From GCA-2709075 sp964492555 (GTDB lineage Bacteria > Pseudomonadota > Alphaproteobacteria > MPNO01 > UBA2964): a stretch of DNA of 64,000 nt. Positions 1-7,799 of the stretch are shown piece by piece. The translations under genes were made by a program, and so were the position numbers. The notes under the pieces were generated by a model. It was given only the letters and a program-made list of their open reading frames with translations, had not been told where the DNA came from and made no database searches. Position 1 is the stretch's first letter. Each line of letters begins with the position of its first letter. Location: the NCBI GenBank assembly GCA_964492555.1, contig CAZBKQ010000001.1:62001-126000 (forward strand). The letters run 5' to 3'.

Positions 1-771
1 CGCATCAATGGCGACGGCGTGGCATTGCGTGGGGTCGCCGATTTCCTGCGCCCCGGCATTGAGGAGCATTCTCAGCACCGACCCCTGATTGTTCGCGGTG
101 CCGCGAATGAGAAAATTCTCCGCCGCCTCGCCCCAATATTCCTTCAGCCACTCGATATTCGATTCGAAACCGCCGGCCGCCGCGACAAGTGATTTGGCTT
201 TTACTGATGTTTCCGTTCCGCCTTCGCCGCCGATCCGTGCATCGGCGGAGAGGAACATGCCGTCTTCAATCTCCAGTGACGTGACCTCGGCCTCGTAACA
301 GATATCGACGCCGATCTGTTCCGCCGTTTCATAAAGCGCGTTCAGCATGGCGCGGCCGCCGCCGAGGAAGAACGAATTGGTCCGGCCCAGCCCCAGCGTT
401 CCGCCAAGTGGCGGCTGAAACCGGACGCCCTGCTCGACGATCCAGTTCAGCATGTCCTTGCTTTCATGGATCATATATTTGGCGAGTTCCTGATCGGTTT
501 CGCCCTCGGTCACCCGCATCAGATCGTCGAAAAGTTCGTCTTCCGGATAGGGGCCGGTCAGCGTGTCGGTGGCGGCGTCATGGGCGCAGCGCATGTTCCG
601 CGTGTGTCTGGTATTGCCGCCGCGATAAAATTCCTCGGCCCGCTCCAACACCAGAACGGAGGAACCATCCCGGCGGGCGCTGATCGCCGCGCAAAGGGCC
701 GCGTTGCCGCCGCCGATTACCAGCACGTCGTATTGTTTTGAAAAATCTGGAAGGTTGTTCCCGTTATTCAC
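1..771 (-). CDS. FAD-dependent tricarballylate dehydrogenase-like flavoprotein (partial, C-terminus outside window)
   Basis: The N-terminal 257 residues are present; the gene runs off the left edge. A dinucleotide-binding motif (VLVIGGGNAALCAA, about residues 16-29) is followed by RGGNTRHTRN and the FFLGGGRAML segment, which fit the TcuA/CobZ-type branch of the fumarate reductase/succinate dehydrogenase flavoprotein family. Members oxidise tricarballylate or related polycarboxylates with FAD. The start is a GTG at 769-771, because an in-frame stop lies only seven codons upstream and no ATG fits. It lies 28 bases downstream of an amidase gene on the same strand, probably in one operon. The family is fairly clear; the substrate is not known. 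Confidence 0.8.
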   Translation of the reverse strand, partial: MNNGNNLPDFSKQYDVLVIGGGNAALCAAISARRDGSSVLVLERAEEFYRGGNTRHTRNMRCAHDAATDTLTGPYPEDELFDDLMRVTEGETDQELAKYMIHESKDMLNWIVEQGVRFQPPLGGTLGLGRTNSFFLGGGRAMLNALYETAEQIGVDICYEAEVTSLEIEDGMFLSADARIGGEGGTETSVKAKSLVAAAGGFESNIEWLKEYWGEAAENFLIRGTANNQGSVLRMLLNAGAQEIGDPTQCHAVAIDA

Positions 772-799
772 TTCTTTTACCCAAGTCGATTATGAAATT

Positions 800-2080
800 T
801 CAGCCGATCAGAATTTCCGTCGCCCATTTACACCATGAAATCAACTCGTTGTCTTGCCAACGCGGCCCGACCAGTTGAACACCTATCGGCAGACCATTCG
901 GGCCGGTATGGGTCGGCAGGGTCATCGTCGGGACGTGCAGGATGGTCCAATAGCCCTGAAAGCGTGCGTCGCCGGTATCCGATAGTCCCTCCGGCGCTTC
1001 GCCGCTGGCCGCCGGCGTCAGGATGAAATCGAGCGGTTTAAAGATTGCGTCCATCGCGGCGCGGCCGGCGTCGGCCTGTTGCAGGGCGGCGCGGTACTGG
1101 TCCCAGGAAATGGTGTAGCCGTTATCGACCTGCGCCAGAATGGTGTCCGACATCTTGTCGCGATGGTTTGCCGCGTGCCAGGCCAGCACCCGGCTGCGTT
1201 CGAAATCGTTGAGAAGATTACGGATCGAAGGGTGATCCCGGAAGCTCTCCGGCATGCGGAGCTCGACAATATCCGCCCCGGCATCGGACAGTTTTCGCGC
1301 CGCGTCCTCGACCGCAAAGCGGGCTTCGCTGGTGACCTCGTCCCAGAGATGCGTTTGCGCCAGCCCGATACGCGGGCGGGCTTCCCCGCGCGCCGCCTCG
1401 GTCAGCGGGCGGGTTAACAGGACGGAGGCCACAAGATCGATATCGTCGATGGTCCGCGCCATCAGCCCGATCGTGTCGAGATTTTCCGCCGCGAAGAGAA
1501 GCCCCGCGCGGTTGACGATATTATAGGTCGGCTTGTAGCCGAATATGCCGCAGAACGAGGCCGGGCGCAGGACGGACCCGCCGGTCTGGGTGCCGAACGC
1601 CGCATGAACCATCATATCGGCGACCGCTGCCGCCGATCCGCTGGAGGACCCGCCCGGGGTATGGTTCGCGTTCAGCGGGTTGGTGGTCGGGCCCGGGTAG
1701 GAACCGGCGAATTCGCAGGTGACGGTTTTTCCCATGATGACCGCGCCCGCGTTGCGCATCATCCCGACGCAGGCCGCATCCGTCGCCGGTTGCCAGCCGT
1801 CATAGATCGGCGATCCCATCTGGGTCGGCATATCGGCGGTATCCAGAACGTCCTTGATGCCGACCGGCAACCCCGCCAGCGGCCCGGTGCGTTCGCCGCG
1901 ATCCACCGCGCGGGCGGCTTCCAGCGCCTGGTCGCCATCCAGATACGCCCAGGCTTTTACGATTTCCTCGCGTTCGACCACCCGGTCGAGACATTCCTGA
2001 ATCACCGCCTCTGCGGTGGTCTCGCCCGATTTGATCCTGGCGAGTGTTTCGGTCGCGGAAAGTTCGTTCAAGCCGGTCAT
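800..2080 (-). CDS. Amidase signature (AS) family amidohydrolase
   Basis: A 426-residue enzyme that hydrolyses C-N amide bonds. The AS catalytic triad is visible: Lys76 in GLPVGIKD, the cis-Ser in the GGSSSGSAAA stretch at 143-152, and nucleophile Ser169 in TGGSVLRPASFCG. The length is normal for the shorter members of the family. Its ATG overlaps the stop of the upstream FAD oxidase by four bases (ATGA), indicating translational coupling. A second amidase at 26441-27826 has the same fold but a different active-site surround. The substrate cannot be deduced; neighbouring oxidoreductases suggest catabolism rather than tRNA amidation (no gatB or gatC nearby). Confidence 0.88.
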   Translation of the reverse strand: MTGLNELSATETLARIKSGETTAEAVIQECLDRVVEREEIVKAWAYLDGDQALEAARAVDRGERTGPLAGLPVGIKDVLDTADMPTQMGSPIYDGWQPATDAACVGMMRNAGAVIMGKTVTCEFAGSYPGPTTNPLNANHTPGGSSSGSAAAVADMMVHAAFGTQTGGSVLRPASFCGIFGYKPTYNIVNRAGLLFAAENLDTIGLMARTIDDIDLVASVLLTRPLTEAARGEARPRIGLAQTHLWDEVTSEARFAVEDAARKLSDAGADIVELRMPESFRDHPSIRNLLNDFERSRVLAWHAANHRDKMSDTILAQVDNGYTISWDQYRAALQQADAGRAAMDAIFKPLDFILTPAASGEAPEGLSDTGDARFQGYWTILHVPTMTLPTHTGPNGLPIGVQLVGPRWQDNELISWCKWATEILIG

Positions 2081-3177
2081 GTCAGCATCTTTCTTACATA
2101 TTCACCGATCGCCATGGAAGAGGTGAGCCCCGGCGATTCCAGACCATAAAGACAGGCAAGGCCCGGGATCCCATGTGTGTCGGGGCCCTGAATCAGAAAA
2201 TCGAGATTGGTGGCGCGTTCGCGGCTCAATTTCGGGCGGATACCCGCATAGCCGGGCACCAGATCGCCGTCTTCCAGCGCGGGCCAGAATTTCCGTATGC
2301 CCTCGTAGAACGGCGCCACGCGGTCGGGGTTTACCGTGTAATCGATTGTGTCGGTAAATTCGGTGTCCGGGCCGAAACGGATGGCGCCCGCGATATCCGG
2401 GCTGACATGGATCGACAGCCCGTCCGCGTCTGGTACCGGATAGATCAGCCGGCTGAAGGGTCGTTTTGAGGTGAGTACGAAATAATTGCCCTTGGCGTAA
2501 ACCACGTCCGGCACATGTTCCGCCGCCAGCCCGTCCAGCGCGGCGGCGATATGGGTGGCGTTATGCCCCGCCGCATTGACGCAGAGTTCCGCGCGGATGG
2601 TGATCGGATCGTTTCCCCCGACATCGATCTCAAACCCGTTTCCGGTGATGCGTCCGCCGGTAACCGGGCTGTTGAGCGCCAGCGCCGCGCCGGCATTTTC
2701 CGCATCGCCCAGCAGGGCGTTCATCAGATCGTGCTGATCGACAATGCCCGATGACGGCGACAGAACGACTTCCCTGAAAGAAAGTTCGGGTTCCATCTCC
2801 CGTACCTCGCTTGTATCCATAAGGCGGAGATCATGCAGCCCGTTTTTTTCCGCCCGCTCCATCTGGCCATGCAGACGGTCGATCTGCTCGTCATCGGTAG
2901 CGACCAGCAGCTTGCCGCAGCGCCTATGGCCGACACCGCGTTCGGGGCAGTATTGGTAGAGCAATTCCTTGCCGCGCTGGCACAGCCGGTTTTTCAGGCT
3001 GCCGAGCGGATAGGAGATGCCGGCATGGATACAGCCCGTATTACGCGACGAGGTGTGGGTGCCGACGGCGTCCTCGGCCTCGATAATCACCACCTCGCGC
3101 CCCGAAAGCGCCAGTTCCCGCGCGATGGCGAGTCCGACCACCCCCGCGCCCATGACAATGCAATCCGTCTTTTCCAT
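2077..3177 (-). CDS. FAD-dependent oxidoreductase, L-2-hydroxyglutarate oxidase (LhgO)-like
   Basis: A 366-residue DAO-fold flavoenzyme. The N-terminus carries the FAD motif CIVMGAGVVGLAIA followed by EAEDAVGTHTSSRNTGCIHAG, which is characteristic of the LhgO/YgaF group. The C-terminal half has GYAGIRPKL and GLYGLESPGLTSS, also typical. Such enzymes oxidise 2-hydroxy acids and pass electrons to quinone or oxygen. The start at MEKTDC (3177) is preferred over an upstream in-frame start because the FAD motif then begins about ten residues in. It overlaps the amidase start by four bases and is divergent from the amidohydrolase gene at 3286. Confidence 0.85.
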   Translation of the reverse strand: MEKTDCIVMGAGVVGLAIARELALSGREVVIIEAEDAVGTHTSSRNTGCIHAGISYPLGSLKNRLCQRGKELLYQYCPERGVGHRRCGKLLVATDDEQIDRLHGQMERAEKNGLHDLRLMDTSEVREMEPELSFREVVLSPSSGIVDQHDLMNALLGDAENAGAALALNSPVTGGRITGNGFEIDVGGNDPITIRAELCVNAAGHNATHIAAALDGLAAEHVPDVVYAKGNYFVLTSKRPFSRLIYPVPDADGLSIHVSPDIAGAIRFGPDTEFTDTIDYTVNPDRVAPFYEGIRKFWPALEDGDLVPGYAGIRPKLSRERATNLDFLIQGPDTHGIPGLACLYGLESPGLTSSMAIGEYVRKMLT

Positions 3178-3285
3178 GGGGCATGACTTTAGGGGATTTC
3201 TCCGCGTTCGGGAAAGGCCTGCCCTGTACGGCACCGTCGGCGCGGACTAGTATTTTTCGAAACCGGACAAATCAGGGAGAGCAAG

Positions 3286-4329
3286 ATGGGATCGATCGAC
3301 GCCGATGCGCATGTCGTCGAATGCGAAGCGACATTCGATTTTCTGGAACCGGAATATGAGAAATACCGCCCAACGGTGGTGCAGACCGTCGAAGGCGGGG
3401 TGGAAAGCAGCGTCGGCGTAATCCAGCGGCAGTTCTGGTATCTCGACAACCGCATGCAGCCGAAGGAAGGCAATATCGGCGCCAATACGGCAAAGGAATC
3501 GCGCGAGATGGAGGACATCGCCGGGCGGCTCGCCCACATGGATGAGCTCGGCATCGATGTGCAGGTTCTCTATCCCACCCTGTTTCTCAGGCCCTGGACG
3601 AGAAATCATGAGGCTGAATACGCGCTCTGCCGCGCCTATAACCGCTGGTTGGTCTCGATCTGGAAGCAGGCGCCGGAACGGCTGCGCTGGGTGGTGATGC
3701 CGTCGCTTCTCAATATGGACACGGTGAAAGAGGAGCTGGAATTCGGCAAGGCGAACGGGGCGTGCGGCGTCTATGTCCACGGCATCGAACATGACACGCC
3801 GCTATATTCGCAACGCTGGTTCCCGCTCTATGAGGCGGCGGAAGCGCTCGACATGCCGATCTGTTTCCACGCCGGCAATAACAGTTTCCTGCTGGAGGAC
3901 ATGTACAAGGAAGACGCCGGTTTCGCGAAGGCGAAACTGCCGGTCGTCGCGTCCTTCCATCAGCTTTTGCTGAAGGAAATTCCGGCGATGTTCCCCAAAT
4001 TACGCTGGGGCTATGTGGAGGTCAGCGCGCAATGGATTCCCTATGCGCTCAACGATCTGTCCATCCGGCTGCGGCGGCGCGGTGTCGATATGTCGCCGAC
4101 CATCATGGCCGATAACCGCATGTGGGTGGCGTGTCAGGTGACGGACGATCTCGACTGGGTGCTGAAATATGCCGGGGAAAGCCAGATCGTCGTCGGCACC
4201 GATTACGGCCATAACGACACCTCGACCGAAATCCAGGCGCTCCGGAAACTGAGTTCCGACGGCAAGGTTTCTCAAGAGGTCGCGGCGAAAATTCTCGACG
4301 ATAACGCGCGGGCGCTCTACGGGTTGTAG
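3286..4329 (+). CDS. Amidohydrolase family 2 (ACMSD-like TIM barrel) protein
   Basis: A 347-residue metal-dependent hydrolase or decarboxylase of the amidohydrolase-2 family, which includes aminocarboxymuconate-semialdehyde decarboxylase and gamma-resorcylate decarboxylase. The N-terminus has the expected DADAHVVE metal-binding strand. ICFHAGNN carries the mid-barrel His, and VVGTDYGHND supplies the C-terminal Asp. A purine-rich ribosome site (AGGGAGAGCAAG) precedes the ATG. It is the only plus-strand gene among the left-hand catabolic genes and diverges from the LhgO-like gene across about 108 bases, which presumably hold both promoters. Decarboxylation of an aromatic or muconate acid would fit, but this is inference. 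Confidence 0.85.
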   Translation: MGSIDADAHVVECEATFDFLEPEYEKYRPTVVQTVEGGVESSVGVIQRQFWYLDNRMQPKEGNIGANTAKESREMEDIAGRLAHMDELGIDVQVLYPTLFLRPWTRNHEAEYALCRAYNRWLVSIWKQAPERLRWVVMPSLLNMDTVKEELEFGKANGACGVYVHGIEHDTPLYSQRWFPLYEAAEALDMPICFHAGNNSFLLEDMYKEDAGFAKAKLPVVASFHQLLLKEIPAMFPKLRWGYVEVSAQWIPYALNDLSIRLRRRGVDMSPTIMADNRMWVACQVTDDLDWVLKYAGESQIVVGTDYGHNDTSTEIQALRKLSSDGKVSQEVAAKILDDNARALYGL

Positions 4330-4368
4330 GACCCTCAAATGCTGCCGCTTTTTCACCCCTAATGTTCG

Positions 4369-4485
4369 CTGGACCCCGGCTCGGAGGCCGGGGTGACGAG
4401 CCCTTTTGTACTGCGAATGTGCGAATGAAGGTGCGTTAATAACAATTGTCACCCCGGACAAGCGCCAGCGCGATCCGGGGTCCAG
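4369..4485. repeat. REP-like inverted repeat pair between convergent genes
   Basis: Two GC-rich modules lie in opposite orientation at 4369-4397 and 4448-4485. Each reads CTGGACCCCGG ... CCGGGGTGAC when taken on the proper strand, and each is itself partly palindromic. Together they could form a long hairpin between the convergent amidohydrolase and SDR genes. The arrangement resembles bacterial REP/BIME intergenic elements; it may also act as a bidirectional terminator. Confidence 0.75.
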
Positions 4486-4530
4486 TCATAAAAAAATGTC
4501 AGGCGCGGCAATGACAACGAAATAGGGTGC

Positions 4531-5292
4531 TTAACCGCTGCTCATATACCAGCCGCCATTGACGTGAATGGTCGTGCCGGTGGTGAAACGCCCGCCGGGC
4601 CCGACGAGATGCCGCACCGTGGCGGCGACTTCCTCTACCCGGCCGGGACGCCCCAGGGGCGAGGGACGCTTCTGGATATGCGGCGGCACATGGCCGGATC
4701 CGGTATCGATATAGCCGGGTGAGACGCAATTCACCGTGATGTTGAAAGGGGCGAGCTCCATCGCGATCGCCGTCGTCATGCCGTGGATCGCGCCCTTGGC
4801 TGCCGCGACATGAGACCGGTCGGGAATGCCCGCATTGGCGGTCGCTCCGCCGATATTCACGATCGCGCCCCGGCTGCTTTTCTTGATGTGGGGAATGGCG
4901 GCGCGGTTACAGAAAAACGCCGCGTCGATGGAGGAGCCGAGAATTTCCCGCCAATACGCGTCGGTTGTATCCTCGACCGAGGTTTCGCCGCGCATTGCGG
5001 TATTGCTGACCAGAATATCGATACCGCCGAAGGCGGCGACCGCGGCTTCGACCATGGTGTTGACTTGCGCGCTGTCGGACACATCGGCCATGTGAACATG
5101 CGCGTTGACCTGCAGGGCGCGCGCTTCCTCGGCGACGGCTTCGGCCTCATCGCGGGATGTCCTCCCGTTGATCAGCACGTTTGCCCCGGCATCGGCCAGT
5201 GTCAGCGCGATCGCCTTGCCGATGTTGCGGCTCGATCCGGTGATGATGGCATTGGCGCCTTCCAGCTCCCGGTGTCCCGCGCGAAAAACCAT
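4531..5292 (-). CDS. SDR family protein with degenerate catalytic site
   Basis: A 253-residue Rossmann-fold protein. The cofactor motif ITGSSRNIG (17-25) and the NTA stretch at about 98-100 are present, and the C-terminus VNCVSPGYIDTG is normal for SDRs. However, the active-site tetrad is altered: where YxxxK is expected the sequence reads HVAAAK (His161, Lys165), and the usual Ser thirteen residues earlier is Gly148. It may therefore act as a non-classical reductase, a hydratase or a binding protein. The start at MVFRAG (5292) lies five bases after the stop of the MetE-like gene, so it is the last gene of the operon beginning near 11117. Confidence 0.85.
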   Translation of the reverse strand: MVFRAGHRELEGANAIITGSSRNIGKAIALTLADAGANVLINGRTSRDEAEAVAEEARALQVNAHVHMADVSDSAQVNTMVEAAVAAFGGIDILVSNTAMRGETSVEDTTDAYWREILGSSIDAAFFCNRAAIPHIKKSSRGAIVNIGGATANAGIPDRSHVAAAKGAIHGMTTAIAMELAPFNITVNCVSPGYIDTGSGHVPPHIQKRPSPLGRPGRVEEVAATVRHLVGPGGRFTTGTTIHVNGGWYMSSG

Positions 5293-5297
5293 GATTT

Positions 5298-6344
5298 CTA
5301 GGCCCTTTCTCTGGCCATCTGCGCCCCTTCGGCGAGGACGCAAAGCTTGTCATAAGCGATATCGAAACTGCATGGGGCGAGCCCGCAATCCGGCGCCGGC
5401 ATGATCTGTTCCGGTGACAGCGCGTCCGCCGCGCGCAGAAGCCGTTCGGCGACATATTCCGCTGTTTCCATCGTACGGTCGCTGTTCCAGACGCAGCCAA
5501 ACATCACCTGCTTCGACGGGCAGGCCGACAAGAGCGCCGGGTCGAGATGCGCCCCTTCAAATTCCAGCGCCAGAATATCGATATCGGAGTCTTCCAGCGC
5601 CGCGATGATTTCCGGATAGGAATCGACGATGGTCCGGTCCTTTTGTTCAGGGTGCGGATAGCCGTAACAGATATGCACGGCGGTATCGGCGGCCAGCCCT
5701 TCCGCCGCGCGGTTCAGCATCTCGATTCCCCAGTCCCGCACCTTGTCGGGATAGCGGCTGAAGGCGGGCTCATCGAACTGGATTACCGCCGGCCCGATTT
5801 CGTCCAGGGCCTTCGCCTCGCGATTGATCGCCACCGCCCAGTCAGCGGCCAGCGCCTTTTCGTCGTTGTAAAATTCGTCATAGGTTGAATCGACGATGGT
5901 CATCGGGCCGGGCAGGGTCACCTTAACCGGGTGATCGGTTTCGGCCTTGAGGAATTTCAGGTCGTCAATCGTCACCGGGCCGGTATGTTCGATGGCCTCC
6001 ACGCAGCGGCCGCATTTGGCCTTGTTGCCGCCCCGGATGGTTTTTTCCACCAGCTCTTCATAATCGAAACCGCGCATATTGCGGGTCAGATGGGTCAGAT
6101 AATGTTCGCGGCGTTGTTCGCCGTCGCTGACGATGTCGATTCCCGCGCGTTCCTGCTGCCGGATCGCGACGCGGGTCGCATCGTCCTTGGCCAACTCGCG
6201 CGCTTCGCCGTCGAGTGTCCACACGCCGCGCTGGCCATAGCGGTAATCCGATTTCAGCTCGTCTTCGGTCTTCGGACGATACAGCCAGGGCCGTTTCGGC
6301 ATGGAGCCGACGACGGTGGTGGTGAAGGGTGCGTAAGACGCCAT
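5298..6344 (-). CDS. Cobalamin-independent methionine synthase (MetE)-like zinc protein
   Basis: A 348-residue protein corresponding to the C-terminal catalytic domain of MetE (UROD/MetE-like barrel). It has TTVVGSMPKRP at the N-terminus, VIQFDEPAF in the middle, and likely zinc ligands in VHICYG and APDCGL. It is too short for full MetE, which has two barrels (about 750 residues). Relatives include archaeal-type core MetE and epoxyalkane:coenzyme M transferase, so an alkyl or methyl transfer to or from a thiol is likely, with an unknown substrate. Its ATG overlaps the cupin stop by one base (TGATG), showing tight coupling. It sits between two SDR genes in the operon. Confidence 0.85.
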   Translation of the reverse strand: MASYAPFTTTVVGSMPKRPWLYRPKTEDELKSDYRYGQRGVWTLDGEARELAKDDATRVAIRQQERAGIDIVSDGEQRREHYLTHLTRNMRGFDYEELVEKTIRGGNKAKCGRCVEAIEHTGPVTIDDLKFLKAETDHPVKVTLPGPMTIVDSTYDEFYNDEKALAADWAVAINREAKALDEIGPAVIQFDEPAFSRYPDKVRDWGIEMLNRAAEGLAADTAVHICYGYPHPEQKDRTIVDSYPEIIAALEDSDIDILALEFEGAHLDPALLSACPSKQVMFGCVWNSDRTMETAEYVAERLLRAADALSPEQIMPAPDCGLAPCSFDIAYDKLCVLAEGAQMARERA

Positions 6345-6934
6345 CAGGCGGTCAGCGGAAAGGGTATCTGTTCCGGCCCGGAGCCCTCGTAATATTTGCC
6401 GGTGTCGCGGTCATAACGGCCCTGTAAAACCTTGCCGACGAGTTCGCGGCTGCGCAGGATCACCGCGACGGAGCGGATATCGCTGCCCTGTTCGGCATGG
6501 ACCTCATACGGTCCGACCAGATCGGCCTTTCCGGCCTGGCCCTGCGGCGCGCTGGTCAGCTTCACCTTGGCATAGCCTTCCTTGCGCCGGTCCTCGACCA
6601 CATCGAACCGTTCCAGTGTTTCGGTGCCGTCGAGCAGACCGTACAGCACCCAGGCATCGGCATGGTCATGGACGCTGCCGGTCCGGCCCGGTTCGCGCAC
6701 CACCCCGTTGATGATGAAGCCGTAATCCGGATCGGAATAGAACAGCAGGTTCTTGCGCCCCTCGGTCGAGGGCCAGTCCTTGCTGCGTTGCAGGAATGCG
6801 TCGTCCTTCAACAACGTCGATTCCATCAAGGCGTGCGCCCGTTTCATGCGGGCTTCGTCTTCGGAGTCCTCGGCCCAGATCACGCGCAGATCGTCGATGA
6901 ATTTCTGAAAGGCGGGGATCATTTTCTCTGCCAT
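6344..6934 (-). CDS. Cupin-like (cysteine dioxygenase-type) metal-binding protein
   Basis: A 196-residue protein with a central cupin signature HDHADAWVLYGLLDGTETLERF, where the two His residues and the Glu are plausible metal ligands, and a later VHAEQGSDIRSVAVI strand supplying another His. The arrangement resembles the predicted metal-dependent double-stranded beta-helix enzymes related to cysteine dioxygenase. It is translationally coupled to the MetE-like gene downstream. No exact function can be assigned; oxygenation of a thiol or a phenolic intermediate is possible. Confidence 0.72.
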   Translation of the reverse strand: MAEKMIPAFQKFIDDLRVIWAEDSEDEARMKRAHALMESTLLKDDAFLQRSKDWPSTEGRKNLLFYSDPDYGFIINGVVREPGRTGSVHDHADAWVLYGLLDGTETLERFDVVEDRRKEGYAKVKLTSAPQGQAGKADLVGPYEVHAEQGSDIRSVAVILRSRELVGKVLQGRYDRDTGKYYEGSGPEQIPFPLTA

Positions 6935-6988
6935 ATCCTGTCTCCCTGATTCTGAATTTTCAAATTGTCGGTCAATACGTCCGGCCGA

Positions 6989-7777
6989 TCAATGGTTCGG
7001 GGCAATGTTCCCGCCGTAATCCGACGCGATACCGGTGGCGACATAGCCGCCGTCACAGAAAAGAATATGTCCGTTCATATAGGATGCGGCTTCGCCCGCC
7101 AGAAACAGCGCGGCGTCGGCGATTTCCTCAATCGTACCGTATCGGCGAAGCGGGATATGGTTCTTATAGCCTTCGCGTGTTTCCTCATTATGGGTAACAC
7201 GGGTCAGCGGCGTATCGACCGGTCCCGGCCCGACCGCATTGACGGTGACGCCTTGCGGGCCGAGCTCCAGCGCGGCCTGGCGCGTGAGCCCGATCACCGC
7301 GGCCTTTGACGTCCCGTAGGCCGTTCGTCCCGATCCCGCGCGTTCGCCGGCGATAGAGGCGATATTGACGATCCGCCCGTAACCGCGCTTGACCATTTCG
7401 CGCCCCGCGGCCTGCGCGCAAAAAAGCGTGCCGTAGAGATTGACCTTCATCACCCGGTCGAATTCCTCCGGTGTGGCCTCCAGAAAGGCATGACGCTGAC
7501 CGGTGCCGGCGACATTGACCAGAATATCCACCTGACCGAACCGTCCGATCGTTTCATCGATCATGCGCGTCGCATCGTCCGGAAGTGTAACATCCGTCTC
7601 GACGGAAATGGCCTCGCCGCCCTTTGCCTCTATTGCGGATACGGTCTCCGCCAGCCCCTCGGTGTTACGGTCGGCGGCGACGATTTTCGCACCATGTTCG
7701 GCAAACAGACAGGCAATCCCTTGTCCGATGCCGCTGGCGGCGCCGGTAATGACGGCAACACGATCTTTCAAACGCAT
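6989..7777 (-). CDS. SDR family oxidoreductase (FabG-like)
   Basis: A 262-residue classical short-chain dehydrogenase. TGAASGIG binds the NAD(P) pyrophosphate, NVAG follows, and the active site has NIAS with YGTSK, so Ser, Tyr and Lys are all in place, unlike the SDR at 4531. The C-terminus GHILFCDGGYVATG is typical. It lies in the operon between the sulfatase (7800) and the cupin gene. It probably oxidises or reduces a secondary alcohol/ketone of the catabolic substrate; the substrate is unknown. Confidence 0.88.
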   Translation of the reverse strand: MRLKDRVAVITGAASGIGQGIACLFAEHGAKIVAADRNTEGLAETVSAIEAKGGEAISVETDVTLPDDATRMIDETIGRFGQVDILVNVAGTGQRHAFLEATPEEFDRVMKVNLYGTLFCAQAAGREMVKRGYGRIVNIASIAGERAGSGRTAYGTSKAAVIGLTRQAALELGPQGVTVNAVGPGPVDTPLTRVTHNEETREGYKNHIPLRRYGTIEEIADAALFLAGEAASYMNGHILFCDGGYVATGIASDYGGNIAPNH

Positions 7778-7799
7778 ATTGATACTCCTGTGTCCGTGA

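Noticed and set aside
5298..6344. Complete methionine synthase MetE
   Set aside because: Only the C-terminal barrel is present (348 residues); the N-terminal barrel is absent and the neighbours are catabolic.
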